Source: Methylophilaceae bacterium (GTDB taxonomy: Bacteria; Pseudomonadota; Gammaproteobacteria; Burkholderiales; Methylophilaceae). From it: a DNA stretch of 64,000 bases. The notes below the pieces were generated by a model. It saw nothing but the letters and a program-made list of their open reading frames with translations, ran no database searches and was not told where the DNA came from. The translations under genes were made by a program, and so were the position numbers. The stretch is from positions 186,001-250,000 of the forward strand of contig JAIYBT010000010.1 in assembly GCA_027488395.1 (NCBI GenBank). The letters run 5' to 3'. Below, in pieces: positions 45,340 through 54,906 of the stretch. Each line of letters starts with the position of its first letter. Within the stretch, counting starts at the first letter, position 1.

Positions 45340-46530
45340 CTAGCGAGACTCGCGGTCACGGCTTCTAAATGCATCGCGTGAACGTTCTACCACAGCGGGA
45401 TCAAGGGTGGTTTCGGTAGCCGCTTTATCGGTGGGTGCAGTGGTTGAAGTTGTACCCATCGGAGCACCAGCTTGCCCCATCAGCTTATCCAATGGCAAAT
45501 ACAACATACTGTTACCGTTTTTCTGATCAATCAGCACCTTGCTGGTACTCGACAAAATCTGCTCTTGTGCATCGATATATAAGCGCTGACGGGTGACTTC
45601 AGGCGCTTTTTGATACTGCGCAAGAATTTGCTCAAAACGTGCCGCGTTACCGCGCGCTTCGTTTTCAACGCGTAACCGGTAACCTGCTGCTTCTTCAGAC
45701 AATCTAGCCGCGGTACCCCGTGCTTTTGGAATCACATCGTTTGCATAGGCTTGACCTTCATTTTTTTGACGCTCTAGATCTTGCTTGGCTTTGACGGCAT
45801 CATCGAACGCCGCCTGCACTTGCTCGGGCGGCTGCGCATTTTGCATGGTGATATTGACGATATTGACGCCAGATTTGTAACGATCTAACACCTCTTGCAT
45901 CAATTTTTTGGCTTTTGCAGCCACTTCTTCACGGCCTTCATACAACACAAAGTCCATTTTGCTTTTACCGACAATTTCACGAATAGCGGTTTCGGCGACG
46001 CCACGCACACTCTCTTCTGTGGAACGATTACTAAATTGGTAATCTTCAACAGATTTTAGGTTGTATTGCACGGCAAATTGTAAATCAATGATGTTTTCAT
46101 CATCGGTCAACATCAGTGACTCGCGCATTTCTTTGCTGCGACCTGATTCACTGTCAAACGAGCGATAGCCCATTTCAATGGTGCGTACTTGCTCAAGGTT
46201 AACATTTTCAACGGTTTCGATCGGAAATGGCAAATGCCAGCGTGGGCCTGGCATGGTAGTTTCAACGTGTTTACCAAAACGTAATACCACGCCGCGAGAA
46301 CCCTGATCGACAATGTAAAAACCAGAACCCAACCAAATTAAAGCCACAATACCAATAATAGGTGCAATAGGCAGCGGTTGCGGATTGGCATTAGGCGTGC
46401 GACCGCCAAAACCGCCGCCACCTTTGCCGCCAAACATACGACTTAATTTTTGATTCAGCTCTTTGAACACTTCATCTAAATCTGGCGGGCCTTCGTTGTT
46501 TTTGTTCCAAAAGCCAGGGAATTTTTTCAT
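45340..46530 (-). CDS. hflK: HflK, membrane modulator of FtsH protease
   Basis: This 396-residue protein has a Gly-rich N-terminal cytoplasmic segment (GGKGGGGFGGR), a single membrane helix (IAPIIGIVALIWLGSGFYIV), a band-7 domain (QGSRGVVLRFGKHVETTMPG) and a helical region ending in a Thr/Ala-rich tail. Length and order are typical of HflK. ATG 46530 (MKKFPGFWN) is preferred; the frame is open 7 codons further upstream. Confidence 0.95.
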   Translation of the reverse strand: MKKFPGFWNKNNEGPPDLDEVFKELNQKLSRMFGGKGGGGFGGRTPNANPQPLPIAPIIGIVALIWLGSGFYIVDQGSRGVVLRFGKHVETTMPGPRWHLPFPIETVENVNLEQVRTIEMGYRSFDSESGRSKEMRESLMLTDDENIIDLQFAVQYNLKSVEDYQFSNRSTEESVRGVAETAIREIVGKSKMDFVLYEGREEVAAKAKKLMQEVLDRYKSGVNIVNITMQNAQPPEQVQAAFDDAVKAKQDLERQKNEGQAYANDVIPKARGTAARLSEEAAGYRLRVENEARGNAARFEQILAQYQKAPEVTRQRLYIDAQEQILSSTSKVLIDQKNGNSMLYLPLDKLMGQAGAPMGTTSTTAPTDKAATETTLDPAVVERSRDAFRSRDRESR

Positions 46531-46551
46531 GTATAGACTCCGTATTACCAT

Positions 46552-47679
46552 TTATACGTAAGCACTTTCTTCTGTGCTCAATTGCTTTAAATAATGTTGA
46601 TGTTCAAGTAAGGCTTGGCGTAGATCTTCAAGGCCAATCCCCTCTTTTGCTGAAATGCGTACAGTGCGAATTTTACCATACTCATCTCGGTCAACGCCCG
46701 GCGCCATACCCAGGCGATCAATCTGATTCAGCACCAAAATCTGTGGCACATGCGCCGCTTGTATTTCGTTTAGAACAATATTCACTTGCTCAATTTGACT
46801 GTCACGATTAGGACTACCCACATCCACCACATGCAACAGTAAGTCCGCTTGCGCAGCCTCTTCTAAAGTAGCTCCAAACGCCTCAATCAGCGTTGTTGGT
46901 AGATGTTTAATAAAGCCTACTGTGTCAGATAACACCACAGGATACCCATCTGGCAAATACATTTTGCGTGAAGTGGTATCCAAGGTCGCAAACAACTGAT
47001 CAGCAGCGTACACCCCTGAATGCGTTAATCGATTAAATAAAGTCGATTTACCGGCGTTGGTATAGCCCACCAATGACACCGTCATTAACTGTGAACGTTT
47101 ACGTGCCCGCCTTTGCATACCGCGTTGTTGTTTGAGCTTATCCAACTTTTCACGTAGTTGTTTTACCCGTACGCGTAACATTCTTCGGTCCAACTCGAGC
47201 TGCGTTTCACCAGGGCCACCGCGCACACCAATGCCACCTTTTTGCCGTTCGAGGTGGGTCCAGCCTCGGACTAATCGCGTTGACAAGTGTTCTAGTTGCG
47301 CTAACTCGACTTGCAATTTACCTTCATGCGATTGGGCACGTTGCGCAAATATATCCAAAATCAAGCCTGTTCTGTCCACAACGCGCGCCTCAAGTAGTTT
47401 CTCAAGGTTACGTTGCTGCGAGGGACTTAAGTCATGATTAAAAGCCGCTACTTTAGTGTCGTGTGCAAGCAACAAGGCTTTTAACTCATCGGCTTTGCCT
47501 GATCCAATAAAATACTTTGAATCGGGGGCTGAGCGCTTACCTTCTAACGTTGCAATGATATTGAGGCCTGCAGTGTCTGCAAGGTGACGGAGTTCTAGCA
47601 AACTTTCGTCATAGTCAGCATCCCCAAAATTAACGCTGACTAAAACGACGGCATCTCCGCCCGTCGGTCGGTCAAACAT
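46552..47679 (-). CDS. hflX: GTPase HflX
   Basis: This 375-residue ribosome-associated GTPase has an HflX-specific N-terminal domain (FNHDLSPSQQRNLEKLLEARVVDRT), a basic coiled coil (near residue 180) and a G domain with VGYTNAGKSTLFN (G1), SDTVGFIKHLP (G3) and LNQIDRL (G4). HflX splits stalled or hibernating 70S ribosomes. The gap to hfq is 3 nt, so co-translation is likely. Confidence 0.95.
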   Translation of the reverse strand: MFDRPTGGDAVVLVSVNFGDADYDESLLELRHLADTAGLNIIATLEGKRSAPDSKYFIGSGKADELKALLLAHDTKVAAFNHDLSPSQQRNLEKLLEARVVDRTGLILDIFAQRAQSHEGKLQVELAQLEHLSTRLVRGWTHLERQKGGIGVRGGPGETQLELDRRMLRVRVKQLREKLDKLKQQRGMQRRARKRSQLMTVSLVGYTNAGKSTLFNRLTHSGVYAADQLFATLDTTSRKMYLPDGYPVVLSDTVGFIKHLPTTLIEAFGATLEEAAQADLLLHVVDVGSPNRDSQIEQVNIVLNEIQAAHVPQILVLNQIDRLGMAPGVDRDEYGKIRTVRISAKEGIGLEDLRQALLEHQHYLKQLSTEESAYV

Positions 47680-47682
47680 TCA

Positions 47683-47925
47683 TTAGGTTTCTTGAGGAGC
47701 GTCGTGTGGCCCAAGATTCACTGGGCGCGCAGGAACGATGGTTGAAATGGCATGCTTATACACCATTTGCGTAACAGTATTTTTGAGCAAAATTACATAT
47801 TGATCAAAGGAATCAACTTGGCCTTGTAACTTAATGCCATTGACGAGGTAGATGGAAACTTGAACATGCTCTTTTCTAAGTACGTTTAAAAACGGGTCTT
47901 GTAACATTTGGCCTTTGTTATTCAT
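47683..47925 (-). CDS. hfq: RNA chaperone Hfq
   Basis: This 80-residue Sm-like protein has [39 protein letters not shown] (Sm1) and [14 protein letters not shown] (Sm2). It pairs small RNAs with mRNAs as a hexamer. The C-terminal tail is short, as usual in Betaproteobacteria. It leads the hfq-hflX-hflK-hflC unit. The 112 nt upstream, to gltX, should hold its promoter. Confidence 0.96.
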   Translation of the reverse strand: MNNKGQMLQDPFLNVLRKEHVQVSIYLVNGIKLQGQVDSFDQYVILLKNTVTQMVYKHAISTIVPARPVNLGPHDAPQET

Positions 47926-48037
47926 TTAGAGATGCTCCTTATTGATTTTAGTCTTACTGGAGTGTTGTTATGCTGAACACCAATTCCATACAATGACTAT
48001 GATTGTACTTATTTGTTCCAATTTCAATGGCTCGCCG

Positions 48038-49441
48038 CTATATTTTTGGAAATAAACTTCGAATCCGCTGTAAACAAACCTCTTTGCCCAATAACGCCAT
48101 AACTTGATCAATACTTGGCGATTGTGCAACGCCAATCAAGGCCACACGCAATGGCATGGCAAGCTTAGGAAATTTAATCTGTTGTGCAGCCACCACCGTA
48201 TTTAATACTTCATGCAAGGCATTCGCCGACCAATCGCATGCTTGGGCTTTGGTAACAAACGCTTCAATCACCACTGCAGTCTCGGGCGTAATGTGCTTTT
48301 CGGCATCCACGCTATTGACTGTAGGCGTCTGATAAAAAAAGGCAATCTCTTGTGCGAGTTGATTGAGATTATTGCAACGTTCACGGTATAACGCCAATAC
48401 GGCAGTTAAAGCAGGAAATGTAATATCCTGAATGCCTAATTGATGTAACCTTGGCGCCACTTCCTGAGCAATCTGCGCTAACGGTAACGTTTTAATATAG
48501 TGCGCATTTAGCCAATTGAGTTTTTCAGTATTAAATTGAGCAGCGGAAGGCGTAATATGATCAAGATCAAACCACTCACAAAACTGCGACATACTGAACA
48601 CTTCATCATCGCCATGTGACCAGCCTAAACGCGCAAGATAATTGAGTACCGCTTCACGCAAATAACCGTCCTCGTGGTATTGCATGACACTCACTGCACC
48701 GTGACGTTTTGATAGTTTTTGACCGTCGTCACCTAAAATCATCGATAAATGGGCATATTGCGGCACCTGCGCACCCAAAGCTTTAAGTAAATTAATTTGA
48801 CGGGGCGTATTATTCACATGATCATCGCCACGTATCACCTGCGTAATCCCCATCTCCCAATCATCGACCACCACACAAAAGTTATAGGTGGGTGTGCCGT
48901 CTGCACGCGCAATAATTAGATCATCTAACTCAGCATTCGCAATCTCAATACGACCTTTTACCAGATCATCCCAAACCACGACGCCTTCCGTTGGATTTTT
49001 AAAGCGGACAACAGGTTGTACGCCTGATGGCGGAACTGGCAATTGTTTGTCAGCAGCTGGACGCCATCGCCCGTCGTAACGTGGTTTTAAACCCTGCAAC
49101 ATTTGGCTTTCACGCAAAGCATCCAACTCTTCCTTACTACTGTAACAATAATAAGCATGCCCAGCCGCTAGCAGATTGTTTAATACCTGCTTATACCTAT
49201 CCATGCGTTGCATTTGATAATACGGACCTTCATCATGATCAAGTTGCAGCCAAGCCATGCCGTCTAAAATCGCCTGTACTGCTTCAGGTGTTGAGCGTGC
49301 CACATCGGTATCTTCAATACGCAAGATAAATTGTCCTGCATGACGTTTGGCATAAGCCCACGAAAACAAAGCGGTACGTGCACCGCCAATGTGTAGATAG
49401 CCTGTTGGGCTAGGAGCGAATCGGGTTTTTACTGCGGACAT
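48038..49441 (-). CDS. gltX: Glutamyl-tRNA synthetase
   Basis: This 467-residue class I synthetase has the HIGH-type FAPSPTGYLHIGGARTAL, VIRGDDHVNNTPRQ, the KMSKS-type QKLSKRHGA and a helical anticodon-binding C-terminal domain. ATG 49441 (MSAVKTRF) is used. It is upstream of hfq on the same strand and divergent from a small unknown gene. Confidence 0.95.
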   Translation of the reverse strand: MSAVKTRFAPSPTGYLHIGGARTALFSWAYAKRHAGQFILRIEDTDVARSTPEAVQAILDGMAWLQLDHDEGPYYQMQRMDRYKQVLNNLLAAGHAYYCYSSKEELDALRESQMLQGLKPRYDGRWRPAADKQLPVPPSGVQPVVRFKNPTEGVVVWDDLVKGRIEIANAELDDLIIARADGTPTYNFCVVVDDWEMGITQVIRGDDHVNNTPRQINLLKALGAQVPQYAHLSMILGDDGQKLSKRHGAVSVMQYHEDGYLREAVLNYLARLGWSHGDDEVFSMSQFCEWFDLDHITPSAAQFNTEKLNWLNAHYIKTLPLAQIAQEVAPRLHQLGIQDITFPALTAVLALYRERCNNLNQLAQEIAFFYQTPTVNSVDAEKHITPETAVVIEAFVTKAQACDWSANALHEVLNTVVAAQQIKFPKLAMPLRVALIGVAQSPSIDQVMALLGKEVCLQRIRSLFPKI

Positions 49442-49568
49442 AATGACTCTCAAATCAGATGAATCACTATTTTAACATGCCCTTGGTTTTTACTGGTTCG
49501 GTCCAAACCATAGACGCTTTACCAGCATGGATATTGATGACCACTGCTAAACCCGTTATCATCAAACT

Positions 49569-49910
49569 ATGCGAATCGATCAAATCAACAGCGATGTTCA
49601 TGTGGGTGAGTTATACGGCAAAGTCAGTGCCACAGGCTTACCATCCACGGTGTATCACGTACTGGCAGTGAACAAGCAAGGTATTTTGTTGCAAAATATG
49701 GATAACCCGCTGAGTCAGTTTGAAACGACTCAAGCCAAACTGAAGCAGTCGGGTTATATAAAACTCAGTGAAACCCCTTATGTCAATTTAGCCGTCAGCC
49801 AAAAGCGAAAAACCAAGTCAACGACATTAAAGCGTTGCCCTTACACATTTGATATATTCGCCAATCGCGCGGATTACGAACGCCCTCACAGCGCACCCCT
49901 AACCCCTTAA
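49569..49910 (+). CDS. Small protein of unknown function
   Basis: This 113-residue open frame has no family I recognise. The product is hydrophilic with a basic stretch (QKRKTKSTTLKRC) near the C-terminus, and has no signal peptide or membrane helix. There is no strong Shine-Dalgarno before ATG 49569, and an overlapping frame in another phase exists. It is the only plausible use of the gltX-glycosyltransferase interval, so it may be real, but the evidence is just an open frame of moderate length. Confidence 0.35.
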   Translation: MRIDQINSDVHVGELYGKVSATGLPSTVYHVLAVNKQGILLQNMDNPLSQFETTQAKLKQSGYIKLSETPYVNLAVSQKRKTKSTTLKRCPYTFDIFANRADYERPHSAPLTP

Positions 49911-49947
49911 GCATGAAAATAGCGTTGATCCCGCTTTTTATTGGGTC

Positions 49948-51198
49948 TTACGACGATGGCGTTTGCAATCGAACCACGTACGCGCCGCTATTGAGCAAAC
50001 TTGCATAAGGGCGTGGTAAAGAAGCTTGCACGCTGTTTTTTTTCACAACCGCGTCATAACTACAAATGAGTCTTTCAGGATTTTCCCGCGTATCGAACAA
50101 CATCCACGTCATCCGCTTACCGTCTTCTGCTGACACTGCCGCTTGAAAAAGCGTGGATGATTCATTACACCCAACATGATAGTCCGTTTGATGCGTATGG
50201 TTTGGAAAAGGAACCGCGTTTAAAAAACCAAATAAGCTGTCGTGCTGTAACAGCTGCGTTTTTGCGTACGGCCAGACATATTCTCGTAAAAAAAATTGAT
50301 CTGCAAAATGTTGCGAGACGACTGGCTTGCGCAAAAAAGCCTCAATCAATGCGTGCATCGCAGGAAGCGCGCCTTTGCGCACCCCCCACAGCCCTGCCAA
50401 CATCAGCTCGGTGTGCGAGCCATAATCTCGCATCATATGAAATGCTTGACCACTGTCCATCCAAGCGGTCACAGCTTCTGCTTCGCGGGATTGTATGATG
50501 GCATCGCAATCACGAAAAATCACCACATCCACATCGTCCATATCGTAAGCCGCAAACCGCCACATCGGGCCCGGCCAGGCTTGTAAGCGTGCGTCTACCT
50601 GAATGATTTGCCCGCCTGCGTGTTTGAGCCGCGCAATCACGGTCGGTGGCACGCTGTCATCCACGTAAAATAGACATTGCCAATGAGGATATACCGTAGG
50701 TTGCGCTAAACAGTTTAAAATTGCACCTTCACAATACTTGGCTTGTGCACCAAATAAGGAAAATGCAATCACTTTACGCCCATGCGATGGCCAAGTTGAT
50801 GGAGATGCGTGTGCGATTAATGGTGCTGACTGACCAAATTGGGCATCTCGTAACATGAGTGCCTGTAACCCAACAGTGCCAGCCGATTCAAACTGACCGA
50901 GCGCGCCATGCGCATGTGCTAGCGCGTCAAGCGCAACCATTTGTTGCGGCTGATATTTCAGCGCGCGCTGCGAATATTGAATCGCGGCTGACCAACGCCC
51001 AAGCATTATACAAGTCGTCGCGGCATCCGCCCAGGCATCAGCATGATGCGGCATGCGCTGACAAAACAGTAACACGGTGTTGAGCGCAGCCTCAAAATTA
51101 CCTTGCGCAAACAGTTGTTTAAAACGTTGACCAGCCATCACTGCGGACTGGTTTGGACTCTGCTTAGCGCTCTTGTTTTTTTTCTTGTTACCTGCCAT
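49948..51198 (-). CDS. TPR protein fused to a glycosyltransferase-like domain
   Basis: This 416-residue protein has a basic N-terminus (MAGNKKKNKSAKQ), about three tetratricopeptide-type helices (residues 22-130: FEAALNTVLLFCQRMPHHADAW, WSAAIQYSQRALKYQPQ) and a C-terminal domain (from about 150). That domain begins VIAFSLFGAQAKYCEGAI and contains VDVVIFRDCDAII, a DxD-like pattern, and LLAGLWGVRKGALP, resembling nucleotide-sugar glycosyltransferases. No signal peptide or membrane segment is seen. The substrate is unknown. A 7-bp inverted repeat, ACGTACC/GGTACGT (51253-51285), lies 55 nt upstream of the start. Confidence 0.65.
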   Translation of the reverse strand: MAGNKKKNKSAKQSPNQSAVMAGQRFKQLFAQGNFEAALNTVLLFCQRMPHHADAWADAATTCIMLGRWSAAIQYSQRALKYQPQQMVALDALAHAHGALGQFESAGTVGLQALMLRDAQFGQSAPLIAHASPSTWPSHGRKVIAFSLFGAQAKYCEGAILNCLAQPTVYPHWQCLFYVDDSVPPTVIARLKHAGGQIIQVDARLQAWPGPMWRFAAYDMDDVDVVIFRDCDAIIQSREAEAVTAWMDSGQAFHMMRDYGSHTELMLAGLWGVRKGALPAMHALIEAFLRKPVVSQHFADQFFLREYVWPYAKTQLLQHDSLFGFLNAVPFPNHTHQTDYHVGCNESSTLFQAAVSAEDGKRMTWMLFDTRENPERLICSYDAVVKKNSVQASLPRPYASLLNSGAYVVRLQTPSS

Positions 51199-51356
51199 CT
51201 GTCACCCTTACATTTAAAACAAGATGCATCACGATAAACGTGTTTTTTGCCTACGTACCTAATATTTAACGAGTTGGCGGTACGTCATGTTGCAATCGCT
51301 CAAGCATCAATAACAAGTGCACAACTTCCTTCGCTGACACACGCGCTCTTTAAACC

Positions 51357-51381
51357 AAAAAAATACCGCTTAAGCGGCATC
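51357..51381 (-). terminator. Intrinsic terminator after rimO
   Basis: On the minus strand GCCGC-TTAA-GCGGT is followed by TATTTTTTT, 10 nt after the rimO stop. The rest of 51199-51356 holds only the inverted repeat noted for the gene before it. Confidence 0.7.
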
Positions 51382-51390
51382 TGTTGGCAT

Positions 51391-52725
51391 TTAAAAGGAA
51401 GGTGGCGCCGCAATCAAATCATGGCCTTGTGCATCCACAATTTGCACATCCACAAAGTCGCCAGGCTGCAAGCCATCGGCATCTTGGCAATACACGATGC
51501 CATCAATGTCAGGGGCATCGCCTTTGGTGCGCGCAATTGCAATCACGTGTCCATCCTCGTCTTGGGTTAATTCATCCACCAATACCGTTTGTACACTGCC
51601 AATTTTAGCCGCGACTTTAGCCGCACTGATCCGTTCTTGTACTTCCATAAAACGGCTTAAACGCTCTTGTTTAACGGCTTCAGCCACCGGGTCTGCGAGC
51701 GCATTGGCCGCCGCCCCATCCACCGCCGAGTAGGCAAAACAGCCAACGCGATCTAGCTGTGCTTCCTCCATAAAATCGAGCAGCATTTTAAAATCATCCT
51801 CAGTTTCACCGGGAAAGCCCACAATAAAGGTACTGCGTATTGCGATGTCTGGGCAAATATCCCGCCACGCTTTAATACGGCCTAAATTGTTTTCACTGCT
51901 GGCTGGACGCTTCATGGCTTTTAAAATGCGGGGGCTGGCGTGCTGAAACGGCACATCCAAGTAAGGCAAAATGGCGCCTTCAGCCATTAAAGGGATCACA
52001 TCATCCACATGCGGGTATGGATACACATAATGCAACCGTATCCACACGCCCAACTCACCCAACGCTTGGCTTAATTCTGTCATATGCGTTTTCACTGGGC
52101 GGCCATTCCAAAAGCCCTTGCGAAACTTCATATCCACGCCATAGGCGGAGGTGTCTTGTGAAATGACTAAAATTTCAGAGACGCCTGCATTGACCAAGCT
52201 TTCCGCTTCATTCAACACGTCGCCAATCGGTCGGCTGACCAAATCACCACGCATACTGGGAATAATGCAAAAACTACAACGGTGGTTACAGCCCTCTGAA
52301 ATTTTTAGATACGCATAATGTTTAGGCGTTAAACGTATGCCTTGCGGCGGCACTAAGTCGGTATAAGGATCATGCGGTTTTGGTAAGTGGGTATGTACGT
52401 GACCCATGACTTCCTCGAGCGCATGTGGGCCAGTCACGGCCAGCACATTGGGGTGCGCATCGGTAACCACCTCTTTTTTTGCACCCAAGCACCCAGTCAC
52501 AATCACTTTACCGTTTTTATTCAGCGCTTCACCAATCGCGTCAAGCGATTCTTGTACGGCTGAATCAATAAAACCACAGGTATTGACCACCACTAAATCA
52601 GACTGCTCATAGCTATTGCTGATCTCATAGCCTTCGGCACGTAATTGGGTCAAAATCCGTTCAGAATCCGAGCCCGCTTTGGGACAACCGAGAGAAACAA
52701 AGCCCACTTTTGGTGATTGATGCAT
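51391..52725 (-). CDS. rimO: Ribosomal protein S12 methylthiotransferase RimO
   Basis: This 444-residue radical-SAM enzyme has an N-terminal MTTase domain ([33 protein letters not shown]), the radical-SAM cluster motif [21 protein letters not shown] and a C-terminal TRAM domain. It thiomethylates the conserved Asp of S12. GCPKAxSDSE and the short TRAM separate it from MiaB. ATG 52725 is chosen. It lies 16 nt after the ZIP transporter gene. Confidence 0.94.
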   Translation of the reverse strand: MHQSPKVGFVSLGCPKAGSDSERILTQLRAEGYEISNSYEQSDLVVVNTCGFIDSAVQESLDAIGEALNKNGKVIVTGCLGAKKEVVTDAHPNVLAVTGPHALEEVMGHVHTHLPKPHDPYTDLVPPQGIRLTPKHYAYLKISEGCNHRCSFCIIPSMRGDLVSRPIGDVLNEAESLVNAGVSEILVISQDTSAYGVDMKFRKGFWNGRPVKTHMTELSQALGELGVWIRLHYVYPYPHVDDVIPLMAEGAILPYLDVPFQHASPRILKAMKRPASSENNLGRIKAWRDICPDIAIRSTFIVGFPGETEDDFKMLLDFMEEAQLDRVGCFAYSAVDGAAANALADPVAEAVKQERLSRFMEVQERISAAKVAAKIGSVQTVLVDELTQDEDGHVIAIARTKGDAPDIDGIVYCQDADGLQPGDFVDVQIVDAQGHDLIAAPPSF

Positions 52726-52741
52726 ATCTTTAACCTTTGAC

Positions 52742-53668
52742 TTAACCTTCAAAAACCCATTTTGCCACGGCAACCGAAGTCACCCCTAAGCCTATCAACA
52801 ATAATTGCATGATGGATTCGCGGGATGAAGTGCGTTTGTGTAGGCCAGGAATTAAATCTGCTACAGCCACATACAACATACTGGCGGCAGCCAAACTTAA
52901 AATGTAAGGGATCCAGCCTTGCACCCAATGCAAGGCATAATAAGCCAATAAGCCACCTAATAATGTGGCAAGACTAGACGCAATATTGAACAAAAAAGCT
53001 TGTCGTTTACTGTAGCCTGAATGCAATAAAATCAAAAAATCGCCCACTTCTTGAGGAATTTCATGGGCAATAATCGCCAAAGCAGTCACCAAGCCCATTT
53101 GTATATCCACCATAAAGGCTGCGCTGATTAAAATACCATCCACAAAGTTATGAAACGTATCTCCAATCATAATCATCATGCCACTTCTCCCGTGATCATC
53201 ATGGGGAGATGCTTGATCGTGTTGGCAATCAGCAGTGTGACGATGACGATGCAACTGCGGCGGACGATTGCTGACCGCCTGATATTTTGCATTGGGGTGA
53301 CGAACGGTAGTTAACTCAGGGCAATTGGCCTCATCATGCGGTGCATGCATCTCACAATGGTCGCCGTGACAGTGCCGCCACAAGACCAGTTTTTCCAGCG
53401 CAAAAAATAGCAATACCCCAAACAACATGGTGGCCGTCATGGCCTCAATGTTGGCACTGGTCTCAATGGCATGGGGCAAAATCTCAAGAAACACCGCCGC
53501 CAATAATGCGCCGATCGCGTAGCTCACCAACAAAGGCACCCAATGCTTTTTGGCATTGAGCGCAAATAAAGCAGCAATGGTCACGCTAAGTAAGCCACCG
53601 ACCGTACAGGCGAGCACAATCCCGAACAAAGGGGAAACCGCACCGATAGATAAGGTCGTGGATGTCAT
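52742..53668 (-). CDS. ZIP-family divalent metal transporter
   Basis: This 308-residue membrane protein has about eight helices, a large His-rich cytoplasmic loop between helices 3 and 4 ([27 protein letters not shown]), and the paired metal-site helices [13 protein letters not shown] and [17 protein letters not shown] that define ZIP transporters. It imports zinc, iron or manganese. The His-rich loop favours zinc. A palindrome covers the -35 region of its promoter, suggesting repression by a metalloregulator. Confidence 0.9.
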   Translation of the reverse strand: MTSTTLSIGAVSPLFGIVLACTVGGLLSVTIAALFALNAKKHWVPLLVSYAIGALLAAVFLEILPHAIETSANIEAMTATMLFGVLLFFALEKLVLWRHCHGDHCEMHAPHDEANCPELTTVRHPNAKYQAVSNRPPQLHRHRHTADCQHDQASPHDDHGRSGMMIMIGDTFHNFVDGILISAAFMVDIQMGLVTALAIIAHEIPQEVGDFLILLHSGYSKRQAFLFNIASSLATLLGGLLAYYALHWVQGWIPYILSLAAASMLYVAVADLIPGLHKRTSSRESIMQLLLIGLGVTSVAVAKWVFEG

Positions 53669-53694
53669 GCCATACTCAATGAAAAGAGGCGCGC

Positions 53695-53737
53695 ATTATA
53701 CGTGAGTTCGCGCAAACACACAGTAGCGCGTACTGTG
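53695..53737 (-). promoter_or_regulatory. Promoter and candidate operator of the ZIP gene
   Basis: A consensus -10 TATAAT (minus strand, 53695-53700) lies 26 nt upstream of the ATG. The -35 position (CTGTGT, 53718-53723) is poor and falls within the 19-bp dyad CACAGTAGCGCGTACTGTG (53719-53737), which has perfect 7-bp arms. The layout fits a repressor blocking RNA polymerase. Confidence 0.5.
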
Positions 53738-53789
53738 CAAGGGACTGACAAACGATCATGGCTTTCACCAATGAACAGTTCAAGCATCA

Positions 53790-54203
53790 TTAAAGATATT
53801 GCGCCACAATATAGCCAATCACAATCCCAATCATCAAGGCAATGGTCAAGCCACGATAGGTCAGCACATCTTTTGAATAACCACGGCGGATAGCGATAAA
53901 TGAAATCAGATACCCAACCGCATTCAATAACCAAATAAAGCTAAAACTTAATACTTTTACCACCAAAGGCCCCACCAATGGCATCAAGCCTATTAGGCTG
54001 AGTAGCCAAGCAAATACTCCAGACAGCATGCCGATTAACAGCGTGACCCCTGCAATCACCCGCGCATTCCAGTCCAACAGATACCCAATATATATAAAAC
54101 CAACCAACCCGAGTAGTAACGGCATCATCACTTGCCATTGACGCCAGCTTCTATTGGTTGACCTCTCGGTAAAGCTTTCAGGTTCTGGTGGCACAATAGA
54201 CAT
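53790..54203 (-). CDS. Small integral membrane protein of unknown function
   Basis: This 137-residue protein has a short polar N-terminus and about four hydrophobic helices (MMPLLLGLVGFIYIGYLL, VIAGVTLLIGMLSGVFAWLL, VLSFSFIWLLNAVGYLISF, LTIALMIGIVIGYIVAQYL). No family is recognised. The similar strand direction and short distances suggest co-transcription with the downstream-oriented HAD and pgeF genes, but nothing indicates a role. Confidence 0.6.
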   Translation of the reverse strand: MSIVPPEPESFTERSTNRSWRQWQVMMPLLLGLVGFIYIGYLLDWNARVIAGVTLLIGMLSGVFAWLLSLIGLMPLVGPLVVKVLSFSFIWLLNAVGYLISFIAIRRGYSKDVLTYRGLTIALMIGIVIGYIVAQYL

Positions 54204-54229
54204 GCATTTTTCCTATCATCAATCTATGG

Positions 54230-54901
54230 TTAAGGGTGTTGACGCTCATCCAGCGCTGTTACGCCGAGTGTGCTTGCTAACGACAACAGTGTCTCGCAAA
54301 CTTGCCAATGCGGCGGGTGTGCGGCAACCGATTCAGCATAGCCCCAAGTGACCCAAATAAAATCCATGTGATGGCAGTCAGCGGCTAAACCATCTTCGAC
54401 CCGATCACCAATATAGAAACAATCTGCAGGGTTGAGCTGTTTGGTCTGCAATATCTCACCGATCATAGCGGCTTTATTATTGAGTGCAGGTTCAAAATAG
54501 TCCAATGCAAAAACGTCGCTAAACAAGGATTGCCAGCCTAAGTGCGCTACGATTTTTTGGGTTGGATATAACCGTTTATTGGTCGCAATATAACAATGAC
54601 GACCTGCCAAGTGCAACTGGTGTAGCAACGCTGTAACGCCTGCATACACTTCGGTCTCTAGATAGCCTACTTGATCATATTCGTTTTTAAACGCTGCGGC
54701 GAGTTGCTGTAAGCTTGCTTCATCATTGCGACCAGACAACCGCGCGAGTGTTTGCATTAAGGGAGGGCCAATCACTGCATGGTTCAGTGGTGCAACACGC
54801 GGGATGCCAGTATGTTGAAAGGCTAAGTCGAAACTTTTTAAGATACTGTTAGCTGAATCAATTAATGTGCCATCTAAATCAAAAATTAAGTGTGGTTTCA
54901 T
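54230..54901 (-). CDS. HAD-superfamily phosphatase (Gph-like)
   Basis: This 223-residue protein has the HAD nucleophile motif LIFDLDGTLIDSANSILKS, a helical cap, IATNKRLYPTQKI (motif II/III) and FYIGDRVEDGLAADCHHM (motif IV). It resembles phosphoglycolate phosphatase and pyrophosphatase PpaX-type proteins. A true gph lies at 34064, so the substrate here is open. ATG 54901 (MKPHLIF) starts 5 nt after the pgeF stop. Confidence 0.8.
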   Translation of the reverse strand: MKPHLIFDLDGTLIDSANSILKSFDLAFQHTGIPRVAPLNHAVIGPPLMQTLARLSGRNDEASLQQLAAAFKNEYDQVGYLETEVYAGVTALLHQLHLAGRHCYIATNKRLYPTQKIVAHLGWQSLFSDVFALDYFEPALNNKAAMIGEILQTKQLNPADCFYIGDRVEDGLAADCHHMDFIWVTWGYAESVAAHPPHWQVCETLLSLASTLGVTALDERQHP

Positions 54902-54906
54902 ACAAT

